From: Neobacillus paridis
Lineage (GTDB): Bacteria > Bacillota > Bacilli > Bacillales > Cytobacillaceae
Length of the DNA: 64,000 nucleotides
Assembly: GCF_016765675.1 (NCBI RefSeq)
Contig: NZ_JAESWB010000005.1
Coordinates: 1 to 64,000, forward strand
Reading direction: 5' to 3'
Shown: positions 35,211-41,885 of the stretch, piece by piece
How positions within the stretch are numbered: position 1 is the first letter of the stretch
Layout of the letters: every line of letters begins with the position of its first letter
Notes under the pieces: model-generated
Databases searched by the model: none
What the model was told of the DNA's origin: nothing
Seen by the model: only the letters and a program-made list of their open reading frames with translations
Program-made: the position numbers and the translations under genes

Positions 35211-35450
35211 TTGAAAAAGTATCAGGTCATCATTGAATTTTGCATGATGTGAAATTACGCGCCTAAAGCCGCGAGTTTCGCGGAAGAGTTAATTACCCAT
35301 TTTAGAAGAGGCATTGAAAAAGTAGAATTAATTCCCAGTTCCGGCGGGGTTTTCGAAGTAACGGTCAACGGAGAAAAAATATATTCAAAGGATGAAACAG
35401 GTCTTTTCCCAGACACCGAGGAAATAATTAAAATAATGGAAGCAGAATAA
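35211..35450 (+). CDS. SelW/Rdx-family selenoprotein (in-frame UGA at codon 14)
   Basis: With UGA (35250-35252) read as Sec, this is a 79-residue protein: MKKYQVIIEFCMM-U-NYAPKAASFAEELI..., then SSGGVFEVTVNGEKIYSKDETGLFPDTEEIIKIME. The C-x-x-U motif at the end of the first strand, followed by the helix and the G-x-F-E-V...G-x-x-I-x-S-K...G-x-F-P elements, is the complete thioredoxin-like Rdx/SelW pattern. These are thiol redox proteins. TGGAGG lies 8 bases before the TTG start; an ATG five codons upstream overlaps that site. A hairpin CCGCGA-GTT-TCGCGG starts 16 bases after the UGA. The gene is divergent from selD and ends with a strong terminator. Confidence 0.92.
35269..35283 (+). promoter_or_regulatory. 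putative SECIS hairpin of the SelW-like gene
   Basis: CCGCGA-GTT-TCGCGG is a perfect 6-bp stem with loop GTT, 16 bases after the UGA. The loop begins with G, as in bacterial SECIS elements, and has the same GTT triloop as the selD hairpin. Confidence 0.65.
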
Positions 35451-35462
35451 CGGAGGGATCCA

Positions 35463-35495
35463 ATGTTCAGCAGGCTCCGAAACTTAGCAGATTGA
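35463..35495 (+). other. mini-ORF with good ribosome site ending in a terminator stem
   Basis: GGAGGG lies 5-6 bases before an ATG that opens a ten-codon frame (MFSRLRNLAD) ending at a UGA (35493-35495) that is part of the 5' arm of the terminator. It could be a leader peptide or chance. Confidence 0.3.
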
Positions 35496-35523
35496 GAACA
35501 AAACTTCTTGATCTGCTTTTTTT
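35486..35523 (+). terminator. terminator downstream of the SelW-like gene
   Basis: A 13-bp stem AGCAGATTGAGAA / TTCTTGATCTGCT with loop CAAAAC is followed by seven T. Confidence 0.93.
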
Positions 35524-35603
35524 GACTAAATATAATTTAAAAGTTACAATTTTAGATTTTTTCCCGGTTCTAATTAAAGATGAATTTTGAGGATATTTTT
35601 TTG

Positions 35604-35633
35604 TTGACTAAATATAGGATAGGGGGGTATAGT
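35604..35633 (+). promoter_or_regulatory. promoter and CsoR operator of csoR-copA
   Basis: TTGACT (35604-35609) and TATAGT (35628-35633) flank TATAGGATAGGGGGGTATA. The G-tract half matches the CsoR operator seen before copZA-type operons in Bacillus; the left half is degenerate. Confidence 0.68.
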
Positions 35634-35663
35634 AATAGTACAAACAAAAGGGAAGTGATTTTA

Positions 35664-35966
35664 ATGGAGAAATTCTTACACGATCACCCGAGTACCCCTA
35701 GGAGCAAAGACGAAAAGCAAGCGATTATCAACCGTTTAAAACGAATAGAGGGTCAAGTTCGCGGCATACAAAAAATGGTCGAGGACGATCGATATTGTAT
35801 CGATATTTTAGTCCAAATCAGCTCGATTCAATCAGCATTAAAACAAGTAGGTTTCTCAATTACCGAACGGCACATCAAACATTGTGTCAGCGATGCGATC
35901 AAAGCTGGTGAGGGGAATGAAACAATTGAAGAATTAATGACTGTCATGAAGCAATTTTCTAAGTAA
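35664..35966 (+). CDS. csoR: CsoR, copper-sensing repressor
   Basis: This 100-residue DUF156 repressor has the full copper site: Cys45 (DDRYC), His70 and Cys74 (ERHIKHC), with the same numbering as B. subtilis CsoR. Cu(I) binding releases the repressor from the copper operon. The ATG at 35664 follows GGGAAGTGA; a longer frame upstream covers the promoter and is not translated. It lies ten bases ahead of copA and is probably co-transcribed and autoregulated by the G-rich operator. Compare CstR at 19053, which lacks the His. Confidence 0.95.
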   Translation: MEKFLHDHPSTPRSKDEKQAIINRLKRIEGQVRGIQKMVEDDRYCIDILVQISSIQSALKQVGFSITERHIKHCVSDAIKAGEGNETIEELMTVMKQFSK

Positions 35967-35975
35967 GGGGTGGTT

Positions 35976-38366
35976 ATGGTGAGTGAATTAAAGCATGCAA
36001 CACTTGGAGTTACAGGAATGACCTGTGCCGCCTGCTCTAACCGGATAGAAAAAACATTAAATAAAATGGCCGGTGTGGAAGCACAAGTGAATTTTACAAC
36101 AGAAAAGGCATCTGTTCATTACGATCCGGAAAAAACCTCGATCGCCGAGATTACCGATAAAATTGAAAATATCGGTTATGGTGTTCTGACGGAAAAAGCG
36201 GAATTCGATGTCTTCGGGATGACGTGTGCCGCTTGTTCCAGCCGGATTGAAAAAGTACTCAACAAACAAGCTGGCGTTAAGCAGGCAACGGTAAACCTAA
36301 CAACGGAAAGTGCAACCATTGAATATACACCTGGATTAATAGATGAAAAAACCTTAATTGAAAAAATCCAACATATCGGCTATGACGCCAAACCAAAGGC
36401 AGAGGCAGAAGAAAAACAAACGTATAAAGAGAAAGAGCTGCAGCATAAGAAAACAAAGTTAATGATTTCCGCAGTTCTATCTGCACCATTATTAATCACC
36501 ATGCTCGTTCATTTATTCGGCATGACGCTGCCAGAAATTTTCATGAATCCATGGTTCCAATTTGCTTTGGCGACCCCGGTTCAATTTATTATTGGCTGGC
36601 AATTCTATGAAGGTGCTTATAAGAACCTAAAGAATGGCGGCGCAAATATGGATGTGCTGGTCGCATTAGGAACAAGCGCTGCCTATTTCTATAGTTTATA
36701 TGAAGCATTAAAGACGATTGGCGATCCTGCTTACATGCCGCATTTATACTATGAAACAAGTGCGGTTTTAATCACCTTGATTTTATTTGGCAAATATTTA
36801 GAGGCAAGAGCGAAGAGCCAAACAACCAATGCGATCTCCGAATTGCTTAATTTACAAGCTAAAGAAGCCCGTGTGATTAGAGATGGGAAAGAAGTGATGA
36901 TTCCTGTCGAAGCTGTAGTCGTTGGCGATCATTTAATCGTCAAACCAGGAGAAAAAATACCCGTAGACGGTATGGTTATTAAAGGAAGAACATCCGTCGA
37001 TGAATCGATGTTGACCGGCGAATCGATTCCAATTGAAAAAGAACCCGGGGCGAATTTAATCGGGTCGACCATCAATAAAAATGGTTCAATTGAAATGGAG
37101 GCCAAGAAAGTTGGGAAAGATACCGCACTTGCCTCGATTATCAAAGTAGTCGAGGAAGCTCAAGGATCGAAAGCGCCGATCCAACGGTTGGCCGATGTAA
37201 TTTCCGGTTATTTCGTTCCAATTGTCATTGGGATAGCTGTCCTAACCTTTATCATTTGGATTTCTTTTGTTCAACCTGGACAATTTGAACCGTCATTAGT
37301 CGCGGCCATTGCCGTCCTTGTTATTGCTTGTCCATGTGCACTGGGGCTGGCAACTCCTACTTCAATAATGGTAGGTACCGGAAGAGCTGCTGAAAGCGGA
37401 ATTTTATTTAAAGGCGGCGAACACTTAGAACGAACTCATGAAATTAATGCGATTGTTTTGGATAAGACGGGAACCATTACAAAGGGAAAACCAGAGGTAA
37501 CTGATTTTTCAGGTGATGCAGAAACATTGCAATTATTAGCTAGTGCCGAAAAAGGTTCTGAACACCCGCTTGCGGAAGCGATCGTGGCCTATGCAGCAGA
37601 GAAAAATATTCATTTCTTGGAAGTGGATCATTTTGCGGCGATACCCGGTCACGGGATCGAAGCAGAGATTTCTGGACAGCAGATTCTTGTCGGAAATCGA
37701 AAATTAATGAACGATCACCAAATTGACATCGAAAGTGCGACTGAAGAGAAATTAATTGAATTTGAAACCGGTGGTAAAACAGCGATGCTGATTGCCATTG
37801 AGGGAGAGTATCGCGGCATCATTGCGGTGGCTGATACAATTAAAGACACCGCTCCAGAAGCGATCAAGCAATTAAAAGAAATGGGCATTGAAGTGATCAT
37901 GTTAACGGGTGATAACGAGCGGACAGCCCAAGCCATTGCCAAACAAGCCGGCATCGATCAAGTGATTGCTCAAGTGCTGCCTGAGGAAAAAGCAGATAAA
38001 GTAAAAGAAATACAGCAACAGGGTAAAAAAGTGGCCATGGTGGGTGATGGCGTGAATGATGCACCAGCATTAGTAACCGCTGATATTGGGATTGCGATTG
38101 GAACTGGAACAGAAGTAGCCATTGAAGCCGCTGACGTGACGATTCTCGGCGGTGAGCTATTGCTGATTCCAAAAGCGATTAAAATCAGCAAAGCAACCAT
38201 TCGCAATATCCGCCAAAATCTTTTCTGGGCTTTCGGATACAACACAGCGGGCATTCCAATTGCCGCGCTTGGCCTGCTGGCACCATGGATCGCCGGTGCT
38301 GCCATGGCCTTAAGTTCGGTAAGTGTTGTCTCTAACTCACTCCGCTTAAAACGGGTGAAACTCTAG
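35976..38366 (+). CDS. copA: copper-exporting P1B-type ATPase
   Basis: This protein of about 796 residues exports Cu(I). Two N-terminal heavy-metal domains carry [13 protein letters not shown] and [13 protein letters not shown]. The membrane part has the CPC ion site ([15 protein letters not shown]), the A domain has the TGES loop ([11 protein letters not shown]), and the ATPase head has [10 protein letters not shown] (phosphorylated Asp), the SEHPLAEAI motif and [10 protein letters not shown]. The start is either ATG at 35976, 5 bases after AAGGGG, or the next GTG. It is regulated by csoR upstream; copZ follows after a repeat. Confidence 0.96.
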   Translation: MVSELKHATLGVTGMTCAACSNRIEKTLNKMAGVEAQVNFTTEKASVHYDPEKTSIAEITDKIENIGYGVLTEKAEFDVFGMTCAACSSRIEKVLNKQAGVKQATVNLTTESATIEYTPGLIDEKTLIEKIQHIGYDAKPKAEAEEKQTYKEKELQHKKTKLMISAVLSAPLLITMLVHLFGMTLPEIFMNPWFQFALATPVQFIIGWQFYEGAYKNLKNGGANMDVLVALGTSAAYFYSLYEALKTIGDPAYMPHLYYETSAVLITLILFGKYLEARAKSQTTNAISELLNLQAKEARVIRDGKEVMIPVEAVVVGDHLIVKPGEKIPVDGMVIKGRTSVDESMLTGESIPIEKEPGANLIGSTINKNGSIEMEAKKVGKDTALASIIKVVEEAQGSKAPIQRLADVISGYFVPIVIGIAVLTFIIWISFVQPGQFEPSLVAAIAVLVIACPCALGLATPTSIMVGTGRAAESGILFKGGEHLERTHEINAIVLDKTGTITKGKPEVTDFSGDAETLQLLASAEKGSEHPLAEAIVAYAAEKNIHFLEVDHFAAIPGHGIEAEISGQQILVGNRKLMNDHQIDIESATEEKLIEFETGGKTAMLIAIEGEYRGIIAVADTIKDTAPEAIKQLKEMGIEVIMLTGDNERTAQAIAKQAGIDQVIAQVLPEEKADKVKEIQQQGKKVAMVGDGVNDAPALVTADIGIAIGTGTEVAIEAADVTILGGELLLIPKAIKISKATIRNIRQNLFWAFGYNTAGIPIAALGLLAPWIAGAAMALSSVSVVSNSLRLKRVKL

Positions 38367-38370
38367 AGGG

Positions 38371-38428
38371 GAACTTCCATCAGCGGGGATTCCACAACCA
38401 ATTGGGGGGATCAAACTGCCCGTTAAGG
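38371..38428 (+). repeat. short copy of a two-hairpin repeat between copA and copZ
   Basis: GAACTTCCATCAGCGGGGA...CCAATTGGGGGATC-AAACTGCCCGTTAAGG shares its two ends with the long copy at 38741-38880 (AAACTTCCATCAGTGGGG and TTACTGCCCGTTAAGG) but lacks the middle. It looks like a deletion derivative of the same element. Confidence 0.7.
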
Positions 38429-38464
38429 CCAGATCAAAGATCCCTTTAAAGGAGGTGAAAAGGA

Positions 38465-38674
38465 ATGGAAAAGAAAACATTAGATGTTCAAGGCATGTCA
38501 TGCGGCCACTGCAAAGCTGCCGTAGAAGGCGCTTTGAAAAAATTAGCTGGCGTATCAGCAGCTGAAGCTCATTTAGAAACAGGTAAAGTTGATGTTACCT
38601 TTGACGAAGGAAAAGTTACAGTTGCGGCGATGAAAGAAGCAATTGAAGAACAAGGCTATGATGTTATTGCCTAA
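38465..38674 (+). CDS. copZ: copper chaperone CopZ
   Basis: This 69-residue HMA-domain protein has the Cu(I) site in VQGMSCGHCKAAVE and the beta-alpha-beta fold ending EEQGYDVIA. It delivers Cu(I) to CopA and CsoR. A strong AAAGGAGGTGAAAAGG site precedes the ATG. In B. subtilis copZ comes before copA; here it follows, with a 98-base gap that holds a repeat element, so read-through from copA is expected. Confidence 0.96.
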   Translation: MEKKTLDVQGMSCGHCKAAVEGALKKLAGVSAAEAHLETGKVDVTFDEGKVTVAAMKEAIEEQGYDVIA

Positions 38675-38684
38675 ATGAAACACT

Positions 38685-38722
38685 AAAAAGCTGGTTTTCT
38701 AAGGGAAAATCAGCTTTTTTCA
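38685..38722 (+). terminator. terminator of copZ
   Basis: AAAAAGCTGGTTTTC-TAAG-GGAAAATCAGCTTTTT is a long stem with one mismatch followed by T. Confidence 0.88.
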
Positions 38723-38740
38723 TCCTTTTTCGATAAACTG

Positions 38741-38880
38741 AAACTTCCATCAGTGGGGTTTTTTTCATTCCCCACTGATGGTTAGTTGAACCAATCGGAC
38801 CTTTACGGGCAGTTGATCCCCCACCTAGATTCCTTGTAGACTTGAATTCTCGAGGTGGGGGTCTTACTGCCCGTTAAGGC
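38741..38880. repeat. long copy of a two-hairpin repeat (MITE-like)
   Basis: Two hairpins stand side by side. The first is CCATCAGTGGGG / CCCCACTGATGG (38748-38782). The second is CCTTTACGGGCAGT ... ACTGCCCGTTAAGG enclosing CCCCCACCT / AGGTGGGGG (38799-38879). A shortened copy lies before copZ. The element has no coding capacity and lies between convergent copZ and hsp20. Confidence 0.75.
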
Positions 38881-38892
38881 GGGATAACATCT

Positions 38893-39297
38893 TCATGGCA
38901 AGGGAATATAACGATTTTTTCCTGAGCCATTTTCTGCTTTGGTGATGAAAATCTCTAACAGTCCATTTTGGAAAACGGCCGTTACACCATGTCGGATAAT
39001 CACAAAGGGAAAATCAATGATCCGTTCTTTTTTGGGAAATGATGTTAGCGGGGAATGGTTCTGTTTTTGTGCGGAAATGATTAATTTGCTATTTTCGACT
39101 TTCACTTTTATTTCTGAGCTTGCATAATCTTGCAGGACCACCTCGACAATCCAATGATCATCGGTTTCATATATATCTATTTTAAAAATCGCATTATCTT
39201 CATATTCAGTATGAGGGTCAAGAAAAAAATCCCTTAACCACTGTTCCATCCAGTCGGGATCAGGAGATTGATGTTCGGTTGATTTTTTCTTATTCAA
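38893..39297 (-). CDS. Hsp20/alpha-crystallin-family protein
   Basis: This 134-residue protein carries an alpha-crystallin domain (about 40-130): KIDIYETDDHWIVEVVLQDY, IKVKVENSKLIISAQ, and the dimer/strand motif ...GVTAVFQNGLLEIFITK (G-x-L-x-I form). The N-terminal WMEQWLRDFF is likely a hydrophobic client or assembly region. It is divergent in sequence, like spore-associated Hsp20 members such as CotM. Single gene, divergent from selA by 100 bases. Role in spore or heat stress is inferred. Confidence 0.82.
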   Translation of the reverse strand: MNKKKSTEHQSPDPDWMEQWLRDFFLDPHTEYEDNAIFKIDIYETDDHWIVEVVLQDYASSEIKVKVENSKLIISAQKQNHSPLTSFPKKERIIDFPFVIIRHGVTAVFQNGLLEIFITKAENGSGKNRYIPLP

Positions 39298-39397
39298 AGC
39301 CAGCTCCCCCTTGCTCGTTTCATTCTATTCAAACAGGTGGAAAACGTGAAAGATGGTATAATAGGTCAAAAGAAGGATTTGTAAAGGAGTTTTAGTT

Positions 39398-40813
39398 GTG
39401 AAAGAAACTTTACAGATGATCCCGCCTGTCCATGAACTGCAGCACCATCCACAATTTGCAGATATTGTTAAACAGACGAGACTCGACACGGTCCAGCTGA
39501 CGAAGCAATTAAAAATAGTAATAGAAGAAATACGAAAAGCGATTCTTCAAGGTAATTGGAATGGGCCGCTTCCTGGAACGGCTGGCTTCATCGAGGAACT
39601 TTTTCAATTGCTGCTAAAGTCAGCCACAAAGGAATTTTCTTTTACTTTAAAAAGAGTGATCAATGCAACCGGGACGATTTTACATACCAATTTGGGCAGA
39701 GCCCGTTTAAGCAAGACTGCAATTAGCCATGTGGTTGAGACCGCAGAAAATTATTCCAATCTTGAGTATCGGCTGGATCAAGGGGAAAGAGGTTCCCGTC
39801 ACAGTCACATTGAAGCTCTATTGACAAAAATTACCGGTGCAGAAGCTGCGATGGTCGTGAACAATAATGCCGCTGCTGTGTACCTAGTCTTGCGGGCGCT
39901 GGCTGAAAATAAAGAAGTGGTCGTTTCAAGGGGCCAGCTTGTCGAGATTGGCGGTTCATTCCGCATTTCTTCTATTATGAAGGAAAGCGGCGCCAGACTA
40001 GTGGAAATTGGGACAACCAATAAAACGCATCTATATGATTACGAAAACGCGATCACGCCAGACACAGCGATGATCATGAAGGTCCACACCAGCAATTTTA
40101 AGGTGATTGGTTTTGCCGAAACGGTACCCACAGCGGAACTTGTTCAGTTTACCAAAACGCTTGATGATGTGATCTATTACGAAGATTTGGGCAGTGGGGC
40201 CTTATTTGACTTTAGACAGCATGGTATTGGTGAGGAGCCGGTGGTTAAAGAGGTCATTGCTATGGGGACGGATATTGTAACCTTTAGCGGCGATAAATTG
40301 CTGGGAGGGCCTCAGGCAGGAATTATTGCCGGGAAAAAGACATTTATTGATCGGTTGAAAAAACATCAATTGGCAAGAGTAGTCCGGGTCGATAAGATGA
40401 CCCTTGCGGCGCTTGAAGGTACATTATTAGATTATGCCCGCGGTGAAAAAGCGATTCGCAATATTCCAACCATTCGTGATTTATTGCGGTCAGTTAATGA
40501 AATAGACGAACGATCACACGCTTTTGTTACAAAACTATTACAAAAAACTACCATTTTTGAAGCGAATATTTTTCCTGATGTCAGTCAAGTAGGCGGTGGA
40601 ACAATGCCTGAAGTTCAGCTGCCAACCATGGTGATTGCTTTAAGACATCAGTCCTTGACTGCCGAACAGCTGAGCAGAAAATTACGCATCGAGGCCAAAC
40701 CAGCGATTATCGGCCGGATCCAAAAGGATGAATTTCTCCTTGATCTACGAACGGTTTCCAAAGAAGAAGAGGAGCTGATTCTTGAAGCCTTAGCGAATAT
40801 TGAGACACATTAA
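39398..40813 (+). CDS. selA: L-seryl-tRNA(Sec) selenium transferase
   Basis: SelA is a 471-residue PLP enzyme that converts Ser-tRNA(Sec) to Sec-tRNA(Sec) with selenophosphate. Seen are INATGTILHTNLGRARLS, the YSNLEYRLDQGERGSRHSHIE segment, and the PLP Lys in VTFSGDKLLGGPQAGII; length matches the family (about 460). Start GTG after AAAGGAG. The usual partner selB does not follow; the next genes are spore genes. Presence of selA distinguishes true Sec insertion from selenouridine-only use of SelD, so it supports the three UGA-containing genes in this window. Confidence 0.96.
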   Translation: MKETLQMIPPVHELQHHPQFADIVKQTRLDTVQLTKQLKIVIEEIRKAILQGNWNGPLPGTAGFIEELFQLLLKSATKEFSFTLKRVINATGTILHTNLGRARLSKTAISHVVETAENYSNLEYRLDQGERGSRHSHIEALLTKITGAEAAMVVNNNAAAVYLVLRALAENKEVVVSRGQLVEIGGSFRISSIMKESGARLVEIGTTNKTHLYDYENAITPDTAMIMKVHTSNFKVIGFAETVPTAELVQFTKTLDDVIYYEDLGSGALFDFRQHGIGEEPVVKEVIAMGTDIVTFSGDKLLGGPQAGIIAGKKTFIDRLKKHQLARVVRVDKMTLAALEGTLLDYARGEKAIRNIPTIRDLLRSVNEIDERSHAFVTKLLQKTTIFEANIFPDVSQVGGGTMPEVQLPTMVIALRHQSLTAEQLSRKLRIEAKPAIIGRIQKDEFLLDLRTVSKEEEELILEALANIETH

Positions 40814-40840
40814 AGAAATCGGCTGATTGCCGATTTCTTA
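40811..40840. terminator. hairpin between selA and sspP
   Basis: AAGAAATCGGC / GCCGATTTCTT (11 bp, 5-base loop) lies between the convergent genes; T tracts are part of the stem. Confidence 0.75.
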
Positions 40841-40978
40841 CATATCATGACTGGAATTATGCTTGGCTCGAGTGTGGTTGCGATTTTTTACTTTTTTTGA
40901 ACCGCTTAACGGTTCCGGCTGTCCGGATATTTTTGGAGCGTTTCGCCGCATGTCTTTGCCATCATTTTTATTGGTCAT
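40838..40978 (-). CDS. sspP: small acid-soluble spore protein P
   Basis: This 46-residue protein reads [15 protein letters not shown]...[29 protein letters not shown], nearly identical in pattern to SspP of Bacillus, a minor SASP made in the forespore. AGGAGGG precedes the ATG. It is too short for common ORF cut-offs. It lies near sspO and acnA, as in B. subtilis. Confidence 0.96.
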   Translation of the reverse strand: MTNKNDGKDMRRNAPKISGQPEPLSGSKKVKNRNHTRAKHNSSHDM

Positions 40979-41090
40979 TTTTAATCCCTCCTCATTAAGT
41001 TAGGATGCAAGGAAACATCCTTTTTATGCTGAATATTTTTCAATTGTTTGTGCAGTTTAAAGGGTAAACGAAAATGAAGGAGGGAAAAGC

Positions 41091-41363
41091 GTGACCCAAA
41101 GAAATCCTTATAATAAGAATAAACAAGAGGCGTTTCAAGCGGCCCAGCAGGGATTTGAAAATGCCCAAGGCCTGTTTGAAACGATTGTCAATGATTCCGC
41201 CAGCTACGGTCATCAATTAAAGCATTTAAAAAATGAAGTGAATGAAGCGTACCAGCAAATTGAAAATGCCTTGGAAGTAGCTTCTGAAAAACAACGCGAA
41301 CAATTAGAGCGATTCCAGCGTGATTTACAACAAATGGTGACAGAAGTCAATCAAGCAGATTAA
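41091..41363 (+). CDS. small coiled-coil protein of unknown function
   Basis: This 90-residue acidic and Gln/Glu-rich protein is mostly helical, with heptad-like QIENALEVASEKQREQLERFQRDLQQMVTEV, so a coiled coil is likely. It has no Cys, no signal and no membrane segment. Start is GTG after AGGAGGG. I do not recognise the family, but the gene lies inside the conserved sspP-sspO-acnA block, and such proteins are common there. Single gene with a terminator shared with sspO. Confidence 0.8.
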   Translation: MTQRNPYNKNKQEAFQAAQQGFENAQGLFETIVNDSASYGHQLKHLKNEVNEAYQQIENALEVASEKQREQLERFQRDLQQMVTEVNQAD

Positions 41364-41370
41364 TAGTAGA

Positions 41371-41417
41371 AAAGCGAAGAACGGACCTTGTCAGGTACGA
41401 GTCTTCGCTATTTTTTC
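41371..41417. terminator. bidirectional terminator between the coiled-coil gene and sspO
   Basis: AGCGAAGA / TCTTCGCT encloses ACC...GGT and is followed by ATTTTTT on the plus strand; an AAAA run precedes it for the minus strand. Confidence 0.82.
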
Positions 41418-41418
41418 C

Positions 41419-41568
41419 TCACTGATTTTTCTTTCGCTTCTTATTATTTCGTTTCTCCATTTCCGTTAACGGCTCATTGGCCATTTCCTCATGAAATCCT
41501 GCACCATTTCCTTGCGCTTTTGCCGCATTCATCCCCGGAATTACATGATTCGCCTTGTTTTTTGCCAT
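41419..41568 (-). CDS. sspO: small acid-soluble spore protein O
   Basis: This 49-residue protein, [49 protein letters not shown], has the SspO pattern (NHVI-GMN-AK-QG-GAG...E-LT--E-NNKKRK-NQ). A minor forespore SASP. AGGTGATTGGG precedes the ATG. It is divergent from acnA, as in B. subtilis. Confidence 0.96.
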   Translation of the reverse strand: MAKNKANHVIPGMNAAKAQGNGAGFHEEMANEPLTEMEKRNNKKRKKNQ

Positions 41569-41730
41569 CCCAATCACCTCCTATTACCGTTACTATTTCC
41601 AGAGAATCAAAATAAATGACAAATAAAAGTTTTTTTGCCATAATGATAGTGGTTTTCCGTTCAGTTTTTTTAAAAAATGACCCAAGTAGAGGCAAGAATT
41701 TTTAAATTTTCTGAACAATTTACATAAAAA

Positions 41731-41800
41731 TTGATAAGAAAAACTTATCAAACTCAATAACTTTCTTGTTATTTACTTATGTAATCGCTTGTATTAAGAT
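41731..41800 (+). promoter_or_regulatory. acnA promoter with CcpC-like dyads
   Basis: A perfect dyad TTGATAAG-AAAAA-CTTATCAA (41731-41751) holds ATAA-N7-TTAT, the CcpC box of Bacillus citB. A second dyad AATAAC-TTTCTT-GTTATT (41756-41773) overlaps a weak -35 (TTTACT, 41772-41777), 17 bases ahead of TAAGAT (41795-41800). This fits citrate-responsive CcpC control. Confidence 0.7.
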
Positions 41801-41885
41801 AGGGTTGAAGCTGGATGGAAAAATTATAACTTTTTAGTATTTGTTATTGGATGTTTTTTTATGTCGAAAAAGGGGGTTTTTTGAA

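Noticed and set aside
35580-35663. 28-residue N-terminal extension of CsoR
   Set aside because: It would cover the promoter and operator, and a good ribosome site lies before the ATG at 35664.
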